Shown piece after piece: positions 34,106-41,880 of a stretch of DNA of 64,000 bases. The DNA lies in contig JADJBU010000026.1 in assembly GCA_016703605.1 (NCBI GenBank), positions 310,001 through 374,000 of the forward strand, written 5' to 3'. A program made the position numbers and the translations under genes. A model generated the notes under the pieces. The model did not search any database and was not told the DNA's origin. It was given only the letters and a program-made list of their open reading frames with translations. Every line of letters starts with the position of its first letter. Positions within the stretch are counted from its first letter, which is position 1. This stretch comes from Candidatus Villigracilis adiacens (GTDB taxonomy: Bacteria > Chloroflexota > Anaerolineae > Anaerolineales > Villigracilaceae).

Positions 34106-34134
34106 ATTATATAAGAATCTGAAGGAATTTGCAA
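34106..34134 (-). promoter_or_regulatory. leftward promoter sharing its -35 box
   Basis: On the minus strand TTGCAA (34134-34129), a 17-bp spacer and TATAAT (34111-34106). The start would fall at or within one base of the A of ATG 34098, so the transcript is leaderless. Confidence 0.75.
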
Positions 34135-34157
34135 GATTTTGATTTTTTGCTTATAAT
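34129..34157 (+). promoter_or_regulatory. rightward promoter sharing its -35 box
   Basis: TTGCAA (34129-34134), a 17-bp spacer and TATAAT (34152-34157). TTGCAA is its own reverse complement, so the same six bases serve the leftward promoter. RNA polymerase should not be able to occupy both at once. Confidence 0.75.
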
Positions 34158-34185
34158 AAAAATATTCGTTGTTTTTGGAGACCCC

Positions 34186-34995
34186 ATGACAAAACTTGTC
34201 AAAGACCTCATGCACAAAGGCGTGATCACCTGCAAACCCGATGCAACCCTGGGACAGGTGGCAACCCTGCTCGATCAACATCAGGTCCATGCCTTGTTCG
34301 TCACAGATCGCGATGGGCGCATTGTCGGGGTCATTTCAGACTTTGACCTGATGACAGGCGAATGGCTTTCCTCGGACCCCGAAAGCCTCAACACCATGCG
34401 GAAGTTGACCGCCTCAGACCTCATGACCAAGCCTGTGGACACCATCCAAGCCGCCACCCCGCTGACAGAAGCCGCCGATCTTTTCATTCAGAAAAGAGTT
34501 GGGCGGTTTTTAGTTTTGGAAAATGAAAAACCTGTTGGCACGATCTCATTATCCGATTTTGTCGCCAGCCTTTCCGAGCGCATCAAATCAAAACGCGAGA
34601 AAGTCGGCGACGTGATGTCCAATGCCATCCTGGTCTGCCGCGGCAAGACCCCGGTTCTCTCCGCCGCCTATGCCATGACATCCTCCGGCTGGCGCTCGGT
34701 GCTGGTGGTGGACTTGAACGGCAAAGTTATCGGCGTGGTCAGCGGACATGACTTGATGCAATTGGTAAAAAATGGCAGCGCAGAAAACAAGATCGTCCGC
34801 GACGTAATGCACCCCGCGCTCACCATCGACATCAACGCCAGCCTGCGCGAAGCGGCAGACATGCTCATTCAAAATCATTATCATCGTTTGGTGGTGGTGG
34901 ATAAAGAAAATCCCGACTCTTTTCCGCTTGGCGCGATCTCCACCTTTGATATTGTGGCAGAAATGGCAAGACCTGATTCGGTTTGGCAGAAATAA
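34186..34995 (+). CDS. protein with four CBS domains
   Basis: ATG 34186 with TTGGAG upstream begins MTKLVKDLMHKGVITCKPD, the usual start of a CBS pair, and gives 269 residues. Four CBS motifs follow: VTDRDGRIVGVISDFDLM, FLVLENEKPVGTISLSDFV, LVVDLNGKVIGVVSGHDLM and VVDKENPDSFPLGAISTFD. Two Bateman modules would bind adenosyl ligands such as AMP, ATP or SAM. No enzyme domain is attached, so it acts as a free sensor. It is the first rightward gene from the shared promoter. Confidence 0.9.
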   Translation: MTKLVKDLMHKGVITCKPDATLGQVATLLDQHQVHALFVTDRDGRIVGVISDFDLMTGEWLSSDPESLNTMRKLTASDLMTKPVDTIQAATPLTEAADLFIQKRVGRFLVLENEKPVGTISLSDFVASLSERIKSKREKVGDVMSNAILVCRGKTPVLSAAYAMTSSGWRSVLVVDLNGKVIGVVSGHDLMQLVKNGSAENKIVRDVMHPALTIDINASLREAADMLIQNHYHRLVVVDKENPDSFPLGAISTFDIVAEMARPDSVWQK

Positions 34996-34999
34996 CAGT

Positions 35000-35021
35000 A
35001 GGACAAGCTTAAGCTTGTCCT
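35000..35021. repeat. perfect 22-bp palindrome
   Basis: AGGACAAGCTT joined to AAGCTTGTCCT is an exact palindrome with no loop. It lies in the 45-bp gap between the CBS and flavoprotein genes. The core matches the tandem array at 43656 (GACAAACTTAAGTTTGTC). Confidence 0.85.
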
Positions 35022-35040
35022 GCTTTACAAGGAGACGTTC

Positions 35041-37473
35041 ATGTCCGACTTCCCAACACAAGCCCAGGTCGTCATCATCGGCGGCGGCGTGGGTGGAAGC
35101 AGTATCGCATATCACCTCACCAAACTCGGCTGGAAGGATGTTGTCGTCCTTGAACGCCACGAGTTGACCTCCGGCTCCACCTGGCATTCGGCAGGGCTCG
35201 TCGGGCAAATGCGTTCCGACGCGAACCTAACCCGCATGATGCACTACAGCACCGACCTGTATCGCAGCCTCAAAGCCGAAACCGGACAAGACACGTCATG
35301 GCGCGAAGTCGGCGGTATTCGCCTCGCTTCCTCGCATGAACGCATGGAAGAGACCAAGCGTCTCGTCGGTCTCGCCCGTTCCTTCGGCGTGCCCATGGAG
35401 TTAATCTCCCCCAAAGAAGCGCAAGATATGTTCCCACTCATGGACATCACCGGCGTGGTCGGTGCAGCCTACACCCCCAATGATGGCTCCATCGACCCGA
35501 CCGGTCTCACCAACGCCCTCGCCATTGGCGCAAAGAATCGCGGCGCGCGTTTCTTCTTCTATACCAATGTTGAGAAGATTAACGTCGTCAACGGGCGCGT
35601 CAGCGAAGTGGTGACAGACAAAGGCACGATCAAGACTGAGATCGTGGTCAACGCCTCCGGTATGTGGGGACGCGAGATCGGCAAAATGGTCGGCTTGAAT
35701 CTGCCAGTCATCCCCATGGCGCATTTGTATATCCTCACCGAACCCATCAAAGGTGTGACCAATAAATTCCCCAACCTGCGCGACCCAGACTTGCTTGTCT
35801 ATTACCGCGAAGAAGTAGGCGGACTTGTCACCGGCGGCTATGAACGTCAACCCGCCACCTTTGGCATGAATGGCATTCCGCGTGATTTCAAATTCAAACT
35901 CCTTGAACCCGATTGGGATCGCTTCACCCCGTTGATGGAAAACTCCATTCGCCGTGTGCCTGCAGTGGAAAGTGCTCCAGTGAAACTTCTCCTCAATGGA
36001 CCTGAAGGCTTCACCCCCGACGGCGAATTCCTGCTGGGTCCCACCTCCGTCAAAGGTTTCTGGGTAGCGTGTGCATTCTGTGCGCATGGTCTTGCTGGCG
36101 CGGGCGGTATCGGCAAAGTAATGGCAGAATGGATCGTGGACGGATCGCCTGAATGGGATGTCTGGCGTTTGGATGTGCGCCGCTTTGGTCCAAACTACAA
36201 CAGCCTCGAATATGCGCGCGCGCGAACTTTCGAAACTTATACTCAGTATTACGACATTCACTACCCCGGCGAAGAAAGACTTTCCAAACGCAATGTGCGC
36301 GTCTCCCCCACTTACTTCCGTTTGCGCGACCTTAACTGTTCCTTTGGCGAGAAGATGGGTTGGGAACGCCCCAACTGGTTCCGTAAATATGAAGAACTTG
36401 CCACGCATGGTCACGAGCCGCGCGGATGGATGCGTCACAATTGGAGCCGCGCCATCGGTCATGAACATCTCATGACTCGTGAGAATGCTGGTCTGTTCGA
36501 TGAAACTTCGTTCAACAAGTTCGAAGTGCGCGGACCGGGCGCGTTGAAGTTCCTCAACACCGTTTGCGCCAATCAAATTGATGTGCCCGTCGGCAACCTT
36601 GTCTATACGCAAGCGCTCAACAAACGCGGCGGCATCGAATGCGACTTCACCGTCAACCGCCTTGCAGAAGACCGTTTCTTCATTGTTACAGGGACGGCGT
36701 TCGGTCAGCACGACATGTCCTGGCTCTCGCTTCAGATGCCAGAAGATGGCAGTGTGACCATCGAAGACGTCGGCTCGAACTACGCCTGTATCGGCATGTG
36801 GGGACCCAAGGCTCGTACCATCCTTGAGAAAGTCACCACCGAGGATGTCTCCAACGTGGGCTTCCCGTACATGACCTCGAAACGCATCAACGTCGGTGAT
36901 GTGCCCGTGCTCGCCTCTCGTGTGACGTATGTTGGTGAACTCGGCTGGGAATTCTACTGCCCGATGGAATACGGTCTGCGTTTGTGGGACACGCTTTGGG
37001 AAGCCGGTCAACCCGAAGGCATGGTGGCTGGCGGTTACAAAGCCATTGAGTCGCTGCGCCTCGAAAAAGCCTATCGCTATTGGAGCGGTGAGATTTCGCC
37101 CGATTACACTCCTTACGAAGCGGGGCTGGGTTTTGCCGTGAAACTCGATAAAGAAAACTTCATCGGCAAAGAAGCCCTGGTCAAACAAAAAGCGGAAGGA
37201 GTCAAAACCAAACTTTGCACGATGACTCTTGCCGATGACCGCACCATTGTGATGGGCAAGGAACCGATCCGCGTCGATGGCAAGATCGTGGGCTGGGTCG
37301 CCTCAGGTGGATTTGGCTACTCGGTTGCGAAATCCATTGCGTATGCCTACCTGCCGTTGGAATATTCCAAACCTGGAACCAAGCTTGAGATCGAATGCTT
37401 CGGCGAGCAAGTCGGCGCGGAGGTGACGGTCAACGTGTTGTGGGATGCGAAGAACGAGAGGATTAAGGCGTAA
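35041..37473 (+). CDS. dimethylglycine/sarcosine-dehydrogenase-like flavoprotein with GcvT domain (second copy)
   Basis: AAGGAGACGTTC precedes ATG 35041. The 810-residue protein has the same order as the copy at 30827: DAO domain (VVIIGGGVGGSSIAYHLTKLG), GSTWHSAGL with His49 at the covalent-FAD position, FAO_M linker, and GcvT domain (LFDETSFNKFEVRGPGAL, VTYVGELGWEFYCPMEYG). Active-site loops differ between copies (LVTQFATSQAML versus LVGQMRSDANLT), which suggests different methylated substrates, for instance successive demethylations. They stand on opposite sides of the shared promoter. Confidence 0.9.
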   Translation: MSDFPTQAQVVIIGGGVGGSSIAYHLTKLGWKDVVVLERHELTSGSTWHSAGLVGQMRSDANLTRMMHYSTDLYRSLKAETGQDTSWREVGGIRLASSHERMEETKRLVGLARSFGVPMELISPKEAQDMFPLMDITGVVGAAYTPNDGSIDPTGLTNALAIGAKNRGARFFFYTNVEKINVVNGRVSEVVTDKGTIKTEIVVNASGMWGREIGKMVGLNLPVIPMAHLYILTEPIKGVTNKFPNLRDPDLLVYYREEVGGLVTGGYERQPATFGMNGIPRDFKFKLLEPDWDRFTPLMENSIRRVPAVESAPVKLLLNGPEGFTPDGEFLLGPTSVKGFWVACAFCAHGLAGAGGIGKVMAEWIVDGSPEWDVWRLDVRRFGPNYNSLEYARARTFETYTQYYDIHYPGEERLSKRNVRVSPTYFRLRDLNCSFGEKMGWERPNWFRKYEELATHGHEPRGWMRHNWSRAIGHEHLMTRENAGLFDETSFNKFEVRGPGALKFLNTVCANQIDVPVGNLVYTQALNKRGGIECDFTVNRLAEDRFFIVTGTAFGQHDMSWLSLQMPEDGSVTIEDVGSNYACIGMWGPKARTILEKVTTEDVSNVGFPYMTSKRINVGDVPVLASRVTYVGELGWEFYCPMEYGLRLWDTLWEAGQPEGMVAGGYKAIESLRLEKAYRYWSGEISPDYTPYEAGLGFAVKLDKENFIGKEALVKQKAEGVKTKLCTMTLADDRTIVMGKEPIRVDGKIVGWVASGGFGYSVAKSIAYAYLPLEYSKPGTKLEIECFGEQVGAEVTVNVLWDAKNERIKA

Positions 37474-37543
37474 TGTCACCCTGAGCGATAGCGAAGGGTC
37501 TCTAAGACAGTCGTAAAGATGCTTCGCTTCGCTCAGCATGACA
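37474..37543. repeat. inverted-repeat element after the second flavoprotein gene
   Basis: TGTCACCCTGAGCGA (37474) and TCGCTCAGCATGACA (37529-37543) are near-exact inverted ends around a 40-bp centre. The element begins with the last base of the stop codon's neighbour and has the look of a short mobile palindrome. The rest of the gap to 37655 shows only an AAGGAAGGA ribosome binding site. Confidence 0.65.
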
Positions 37544-37655
37544 ATCAAAGTGTAAGAAAAGGTTCGAGAAAACAGAAGCAGGTTCAAGTTCAGGACAGAA
37601 GCGGGTTCTTCATCCGCAAAAAAATTCTTTCAACCAAAGGAAGGAACACAGTCAT

Positions 37656-38588
37656 ATGAATACGCTTGCCATCGATAAAGCCATCGCACGAGTGCCGTTT
37701 CTCGCGGAGTCGAAGAACGTCAAGAAGATCCCGCTCAGCGGCGGCATCACCAACTTGAATTTCAAGATCGAAGCGGACGGGAAGGCATACGTCCTCCGCC
37801 TCGCAGGCGAAGGCACCGACCAACTCGGCATCAAACGCGACGTGGAACATGCCGCCAATAAAGTGGCGGGGCAGTTGGGCATCGCGCCCGAAGTGGTGTT
37901 CTTCATCGAACCCGAAGGCTATATCGTCACCCGTTTTGTGACCGGCAAGCGCATCATGCCGGAAGATATCATCAAGCCCGATTATCTGACCCGCATCGCG
38001 CAAAAACTGCGTTTGTTCCATCGCAACGCGCCGAAACTGAAAGGCGAGTTCAACGTCTTCCGCCGCGTGGAGATGCTGACCAAAACTGCCAGGTCGAAGG
38101 GCGCGCAATTTCCGCACGATTGGGATTTCATTCAAAAGAAAATGCGCGAGGCAGAGAAGGCTTTGTTGAAAGACCCCTACAAACCCACCCCCTGCCACAA
38201 CGACCTGCTCAACCTCAACTGGCTGGATGAAGACGCCCCAGGCGACATCGGTGAGATTCGCCTGCTCGATTGGGAATATGCGGGCATGGGCGATATCTTC
38301 TTTGACCTCGGGAATTTTTCGCACCATCATCGTTTGAACGAGGAACAGATCCGGCTCTTCCTTAACGCCTATTTTGGGTCATTCCAACCCAAGCATTATG
38401 CCCGTCTGAGAATTATGTGGGCGATGTCTGAGCTGCACGAAGCCATGTGGGGCACGACCCAATCGGTCATCTCGACGCTGGAGGAAGATTTCCAGGGCTA
38501 CGCCAATTTGTGGTTCGGGCGTTACCGGATGCACGTCACCGACTACCGCTGGGAACAGTGGTTGAAGGATGTTGCCAAGAAAAAATGA
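37656..38588 (+). CDS. choline/ethanolamine-kinase-like phosphotransferase
   Basis: The 310-residue protein has the APH/choline kinase fold. Seen are LSGGITNLNFKIEADGKAYVLRLAG (nucleotide loop and Lys), the Brenner motif CHNDLLNLNWL with catalytic Asp, and LLDWEYAGMGDIFFDLGNF with the metal-binding DWEYA Asp. The last two are diagnostic for the LicA/choline kinase branch rather than antibiotic kinases. It should phosphorylate an amino alcohol such as choline, ethanolamine or a related compound. Together with two demethylating flavoproteins and an MttB-family enzyme this points to quaternary-amine metabolism. Confidence 0.85.
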   Translation: MNTLAIDKAIARVPFLAESKNVKKIPLSGGITNLNFKIEADGKAYVLRLAGEGTDQLGIKRDVEHAANKVAGQLGIAPEVVFFIEPEGYIVTRFVTGKRIMPEDIIKPDYLTRIAQKLRLFHRNAPKLKGEFNVFRRVEMLTKTARSKGAQFPHDWDFIQKKMREAEKALLKDPYKPTPCHNDLLNLNWLDEDAPGDIGEIRLLDWEYAGMGDIFFDLGNFSHHHRLNEEQIRLFLNAYFGSFQPKHYARLRIMWAMSELHEAMWGTTQSVISTLEEDFQGYANLWFGRYRMHVTDYRWEQWLKDVAKKK

Positions 38589-38597
38589 TGAATGAGG

Positions 38598-38650
38598 AAG
38601 GATGAAGGATGAAGAAAAAATTCATCCTTCAAAATTCATCCTTCATCCTT
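38598..38650. repeat. ATCCTTC inverted repeat
   Basis: AAGGATGAAGGATGAAG and its complement (TTCATCCTTC, then TTCATCCTTCATCCTT) form a hairpin between the kinase-like and aldolase genes. Confidence 0.7.
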
Positions 38651-38699
38651 TTAATAAGATTCAATTATCTACAAAAGGAAACTACGTAAGGAGAAAACC

Positions 38700-39575
38700 A
38701 TGTCTATCGTAAATGCAAAAGAAATCATGATCCCGGCAGCAAAAGAGGGATGGGCAGTGGGCGCGTTCAACGTCACAGACCTGCTGCAATTCGAAGCGGT
38801 GATCGACGCGGCAATTGAAAAGAAAGCCCCTGTCATCGTGCAGACCTCCGTCAAGCCCTCGCAATTCCTGGGTACCAATATGATGGTGGCGATCTACCGC
38901 ACCCTGGCTGAGTCCGCGCCGGTGCCGGTCTGCCTGCACCTCGACCACAGCACCGACATCAATTACTGCAAGAAGTGCGCGGACGCTGGCTATACCAACA
39001 TCATGATCGACGCTTCCAAGCAGTCTTATGAAGAGAATATCCGCCAGACCAAGGAAGTGGTGGATTACTGCCACAGCGTCGGCAATATCTCCGTTGAAGG
39101 CGAACTCGGAACCGTGGGCGGTGTGGAAGACCAGATCAAGGTCGCGGAAGATGAAGCGCAGCTTGCCAACCCCGAACAGTCCATCGAATTCGTCGAACGC
39201 ACCGGCGTGGACATTTTCGCTCCCGCCATCGGTACCGCGCACGGCGTATACAAGACCAAGAATCCCAAGATCGACTTTGAACGCATGGCGACCATTCACA
39301 AGATGTTGAATGGCAATGGCGTCAAAACCCCGCTCGTCGTCCACGGCGGAACCGGTCTGCCCGATGATTATGTTGCCAAACTGCTTCAGGCTGGCGGCGC
39401 GAAGTTCAACGTCTCCACCGAGTTGAAGCACACCCTGATCAACGCCAAATGGGAATATCTCAGCGCCCACCGCGATGAATACGACCCCGGCAAGCTGGAT
39501 GTCTTCGTCCGCGATGCGACCCGCAAGGCGGTGATGCACTGGATGGATAAGTTGGGCTGTAACGGTAAGGCGTAG
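38700..39575 (+). CDS. class II fructose-bisphosphate-aldolase-family protein
   Basis: The 291-residue zinc aldolase carries the metal and catalytic motifs: LHLDHSTD (zinc His and catalytic Asp), VEGELGTVGGVED, GTAHGVYKTKNPKIDF, VVHGGTGLPDD and FNVSTELKHTLI. The family cleaves ketose phosphates into dihydroxyacetone phosphate and an aldehyde, and includes Fba, GatY/KbaY and IolJ. Its exact substrate cannot be read from sequence. In this cluster it would work on a ketose phosphate related to the catabolised compound, or feed dihydroxyacetone phosphate made by the dehydrogenase at 45349. Confidence 0.9.
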   Translation: MSIVNAKEIMIPAAKEGWAVGAFNVTDLLQFEAVIDAAIEKKAPVIVQTSVKPSQFLGTNMMVAIYRTLAESAPVPVCLHLDHSTDINYCKKCADAGYTNIMIDASKQSYEENIRQTKEVVDYCHSVGNISVEGELGTVGGVEDQIKVAEDEAQLANPEQSIEFVERTGVDIFAPAIGTAHGVYKTKNPKIDFERMATIHKMLNGNGVKTPLVVHGGTGLPDDYVAKLLQAGGAKFNVSTELKHTLINAKWEYLSAHRDEYDPGKLDVFVRDATRKAVMHWMDKLGCNGKA

Positions 39576-39705
39576 AGAAGTAGAGAAGTAGACAGGTAGA
39601 CAAGTAGACAAAGACAAGTAGACAAGTAGACAAGTAGACAAGTAGACAGGTAGACAGGTAGACAGGTTACGTGTGTACATATGTATACCTGTTTACCCTT
39701 CTACA
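39575..39705. repeat. 8-bp tandem array, unit AGTAGACA
   Basis: After the aldolase stop come about twelve units of AGTAGACA, GGTAGACA and AGTAGAGA, then CGTGTGTACATATGTATACC and TGTTTACCCTTCTAC, which are complementary in part. It is the longest member of the repeat family. The ribosome binding site AAGGAG for the next gene lies just after it. Confidence 0.9.
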
Positions 39706-39726
39706 TAACACAAGGAGAAAACACAA

Positions 39727-40833
39727 ATGAAGAATATCGAAGACTATTACGCCCCGTGGGTGAAGGGCATTCCAATGTACATTTCGGAACACATTGAACT
39801 GGCATGGCGCAAGCCTGAACTGCATCGCATGATGTCCAATGAAAACCCTGTACCGCCTTCCGATAAGGTCTTGGAGGCGATGTTCAAGTATGCCAAGATG
39901 ACCAACCGCTACCCCGATCAGGGTTTGGTCGTGCGCTCGAAGATCGCGGAGATCAACGGCGTAGCCGGTCCGCAGAACGTGATGATCGGCAATGGCTCCA
40001 GCGAAGTGTACGACAACATCTTCCGCATGTTCATCGAACCGGGCGATGAGGTCATCCAGCACACACCCTGCTTCGGCATTTACGGTCTGCGCGGAACCCT
40101 GCTCGGCGCGAAGATGGTCTCTGTGCCGATGCTTTACGAAGATCACAAACTGAAATTTGACCATGAAGGTTTGATGAAAGCCGTCACTGACAAGACCAAG
40201 ATCATCGTCATCCCGAACCCCAACAACCCCAGCGGCAACTTCATGGACCCGCAACACTTCGAACCGTTTGCCAAGTTGGGCATTCCGCTCGTGGTGGACG
40301 AAGCCTATATTGAATATGCAGGGTTGGGCATGTCGCAGGTGGAGTTGACCAAGAAATACAAGAACGTCTTCATCACCCGCACACTCTCCAAGGCATATGG
40401 CCTGGCGGGAATGCGCTTTGGGTACACGATTGCCCACGAAGATACCCTCAAACAGGTTGCCGGTTCGCTCCTGCCCTGGAACGTGGGCACCATCCCCATG
40501 TGGGCGGCGCTTGCAGCCTTCGAAGATCCCGAAGGTCTGGCGGAACGCGTCAAATACAACAACGATGCGGTGGATTACATCAGCGAAGCGTTGAGCGTCA
40601 TCCCCGGTTTCTACGTCATGCCGTCCAAAGCCAACTACATCCTCTTCGACTGCGGCGAAACCGGCAAGACCGGCAAGGAAGTCCTCGCCTACGCCGAGAC
40701 CAAGGGCATCATCCTGCGCGGCGAGAGCAAGAAATACGGCTCCGACGGCTGGTTCCGCGTGACGATCGGTTCCAAGGAAGAGAATGAACTCTTCGTCAAT
40801 ACAGTGCTTGAATTCTTTGGTGTGAAAAAGTAA
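39727..40833 (+). CDS. HisC-like class I/II aminotransferase
   Basis: The 368-residue PLP enzyme shows SNENPVPPSDKVLEAM, NRYPDQGLVVRSKIAEI, IGNGSSEVYDNIFRMFIEPGD, IPNPNNPSGNFMDP, VVDEAYIEYA with the PLP-binding Asp, and TRTLSKAYGLAGMRFGY with the PLP Lys. It is close in form to histidinol-phosphate aminotransferase but is not near any his gene. It may handle another amino or keto phosphate. The ribosome binding site is AAGGAG before ATG 39727. Confidence 0.88.
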   Translation: MKNIEDYYAPWVKGIPMYISEHIELAWRKPELHRMMSNENPVPPSDKVLEAMFKYAKMTNRYPDQGLVVRSKIAEINGVAGPQNVMIGNGSSEVYDNIFRMFIEPGDEVIQHTPCFGIYGLRGTLLGAKMVSVPMLYEDHKLKFDHEGLMKAVTDKTKIIVIPNPNNPSGNFMDPQHFEPFAKLGIPLVVDEAYIEYAGLGMSQVELTKKYKNVFITRTLSKAYGLAGMRFGYTIAHEDTLKQVAGSLLPWNVGTIPMWAALAAFEDPEGLAERVKYNNDAVDYISEALSVIPGFYVMPSKANYILFDCGETGKTGKEVLAYAETKGIILRGESKKYGSDGWFRVTIGSKEENELFVNTVLEFFGVKK

Positions 40834-40902
40834 CAGGTATGCAACAAGAGTACACAGGTTAAAACTTGTCCAACTTGTTTACTCTTAACCCCGGAGGCAA
40901 CC

Positions 40903-41661
40903 ATGTCCAAAATAAAAGCAGTCTTCTTCGACCAGGACGGCGTGATCATCGACACCGAGCGTGACGGTCATCGAGTGTCCTTCAATATGACCTTCAAAGA
41001 ATTCGGTTTCACCGACGAATGGGATATCGAGTATTACCACGAGCTCCTGCAAGTCGGTGGCGGCAAGGAACGTATGAAGAAGCATTGGCAGACGAAGGGA
41101 TTCTCCAAGCCGATGACCGAGGAAGAGATCGACGCGCTCGTAAAAGAAATGCACAAGCGCAAGACCGCTCTGTTCGTGGAACTGATCGAGACGGGTAAAC
41201 TGCCCCTTCGCCCGGGCATTCACCGGTTCATGAAAGAGGCGATGGATGCGGGTCTCAAGCTCGCCATCTGCACCACATCCAATGAACAGGCGGCGAAAGC
41301 CATCACCGAGGGTCCGCTCAAAGACATCAAGTTCGAAGTGGTGCTGGCAGGCGATGTGGTCGAAAAGAAAAAACCCGATCCCGCCATCTATAACCTCGCG
41401 CTTGAAAAACTCGGGCTGAAACCCGATGAAGTGATGGTCGTGGAAGATTCCAAGAACGGTCTCGCCGCCGCGAAAGCCGCAGGCGCGAAGGTGATTGTCA
41501 CCACCAACCATTACACCGAAAAGGAAGACGTCAGCGCGGGCGATGTCATCGTCTCCTGCCTCGGCGACCCGGATGGTGAAAAGGCTGAGATGCGCAAAGG
41601 CGACATCAAAGACTTTGACGGCGTAGTTCACGTCAGTCAAATGATGAATTTGTTCGGATAA
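40903..41661 (+). CDS. HAD-family phosphatase (CbbY/Gph-like)
   Basis: The 252-residue protein starts at ATG 40903 behind GGAGGCAACC. The HAD motifs are complete: FFDQDGVIIDTE (motif I Asp pair), CTTSNEQ (motif II), KKKPDPAIY (motif III Lys) and VVEDSKNGLAAAKAAGAKV (motif IV). A helical cap follows motif I, as in phosphoglycolate phosphatase and beta-phosphoglucomutase. It probably removes phosphate from a small intermediate of the pathway. The gap before it (40834-40902) contains repeat words of the GTAGACA family. Confidence 0.9.
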   Translation: MSKIKAVFFDQDGVIIDTERDGHRVSFNMTFKEFGFTDEWDIEYYHELLQVGGGKERMKKHWQTKGFSKPMTEEEIDALVKEMHKRKTALFVELIETGKLPLRPGIHRFMKEAMDAGLKLAICTTSNEQAAKAITEGPLKDIKFEVVLAGDVVEKKKPDPAIYNLALEKLGLKPDEVMVVEDSKNGLAAAKAAGAKVIVTTNHYTEKEDVSAGDVIVSCLGDPDGEKAEMRKGDIKDFDGVVHVSQMMNLFG

Positions 41662-41680
41662 TCACAAAGCTTGGCAAAAT

Positions 41681-41767
41681 CTGGCTGTCAAAAATACTTG
41701 TTCTGCGTGTAAAATAGAAAAGTCCAGCCGTACCTATTTTTGACAGCCAGTGTTTTCATTACATAAT
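41681..41767 (+). promoter_or_regulatory. promoter within a 16-bp inverted repeat upstream of the permease gene
   Basis: CTGGCTGTCAAAAATA (41681-41696) and TATTTTTGACAGCCAG (41735-41750) are exact inverted repeats 38 bp apart. The right arm contains TTGACA (41740-41745), followed after 16 bp by CATAAT (41762-41767), a good promoter for the gene at 41881. A repressor binding both arms would loop the DNA and cover the -35 box. The remaining leader (to 41880) has a small TTCTCCC/GGGAGAA hairpin, AAGGAGG, and the true ribosome binding site CAAGGAGAATTACG. Confidence 0.6.
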
Positions 41768-41880
41768 CTCAGAGGATTCTCCCACGGGAGAAGGAGGCGC
41801 CCTATAGTGAATACCAAACGCTGTTCGTAAGTTCGATCTCTTGATATAAAAACCAACTCAACATCAAGGAGAATTACGAA

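Noticed and set aside
39727..40833. hisC for histidine synthesis
   Set aside because: No other histidine gene is nearby and the context is catabolic, so only the family is called.
41807..41830. Seven-codon leader peptide (GTG start, after AAGGAGG) before the permease gene
   Set aside because: Too short to tell from chance, and its codons do not suggest attenuation.
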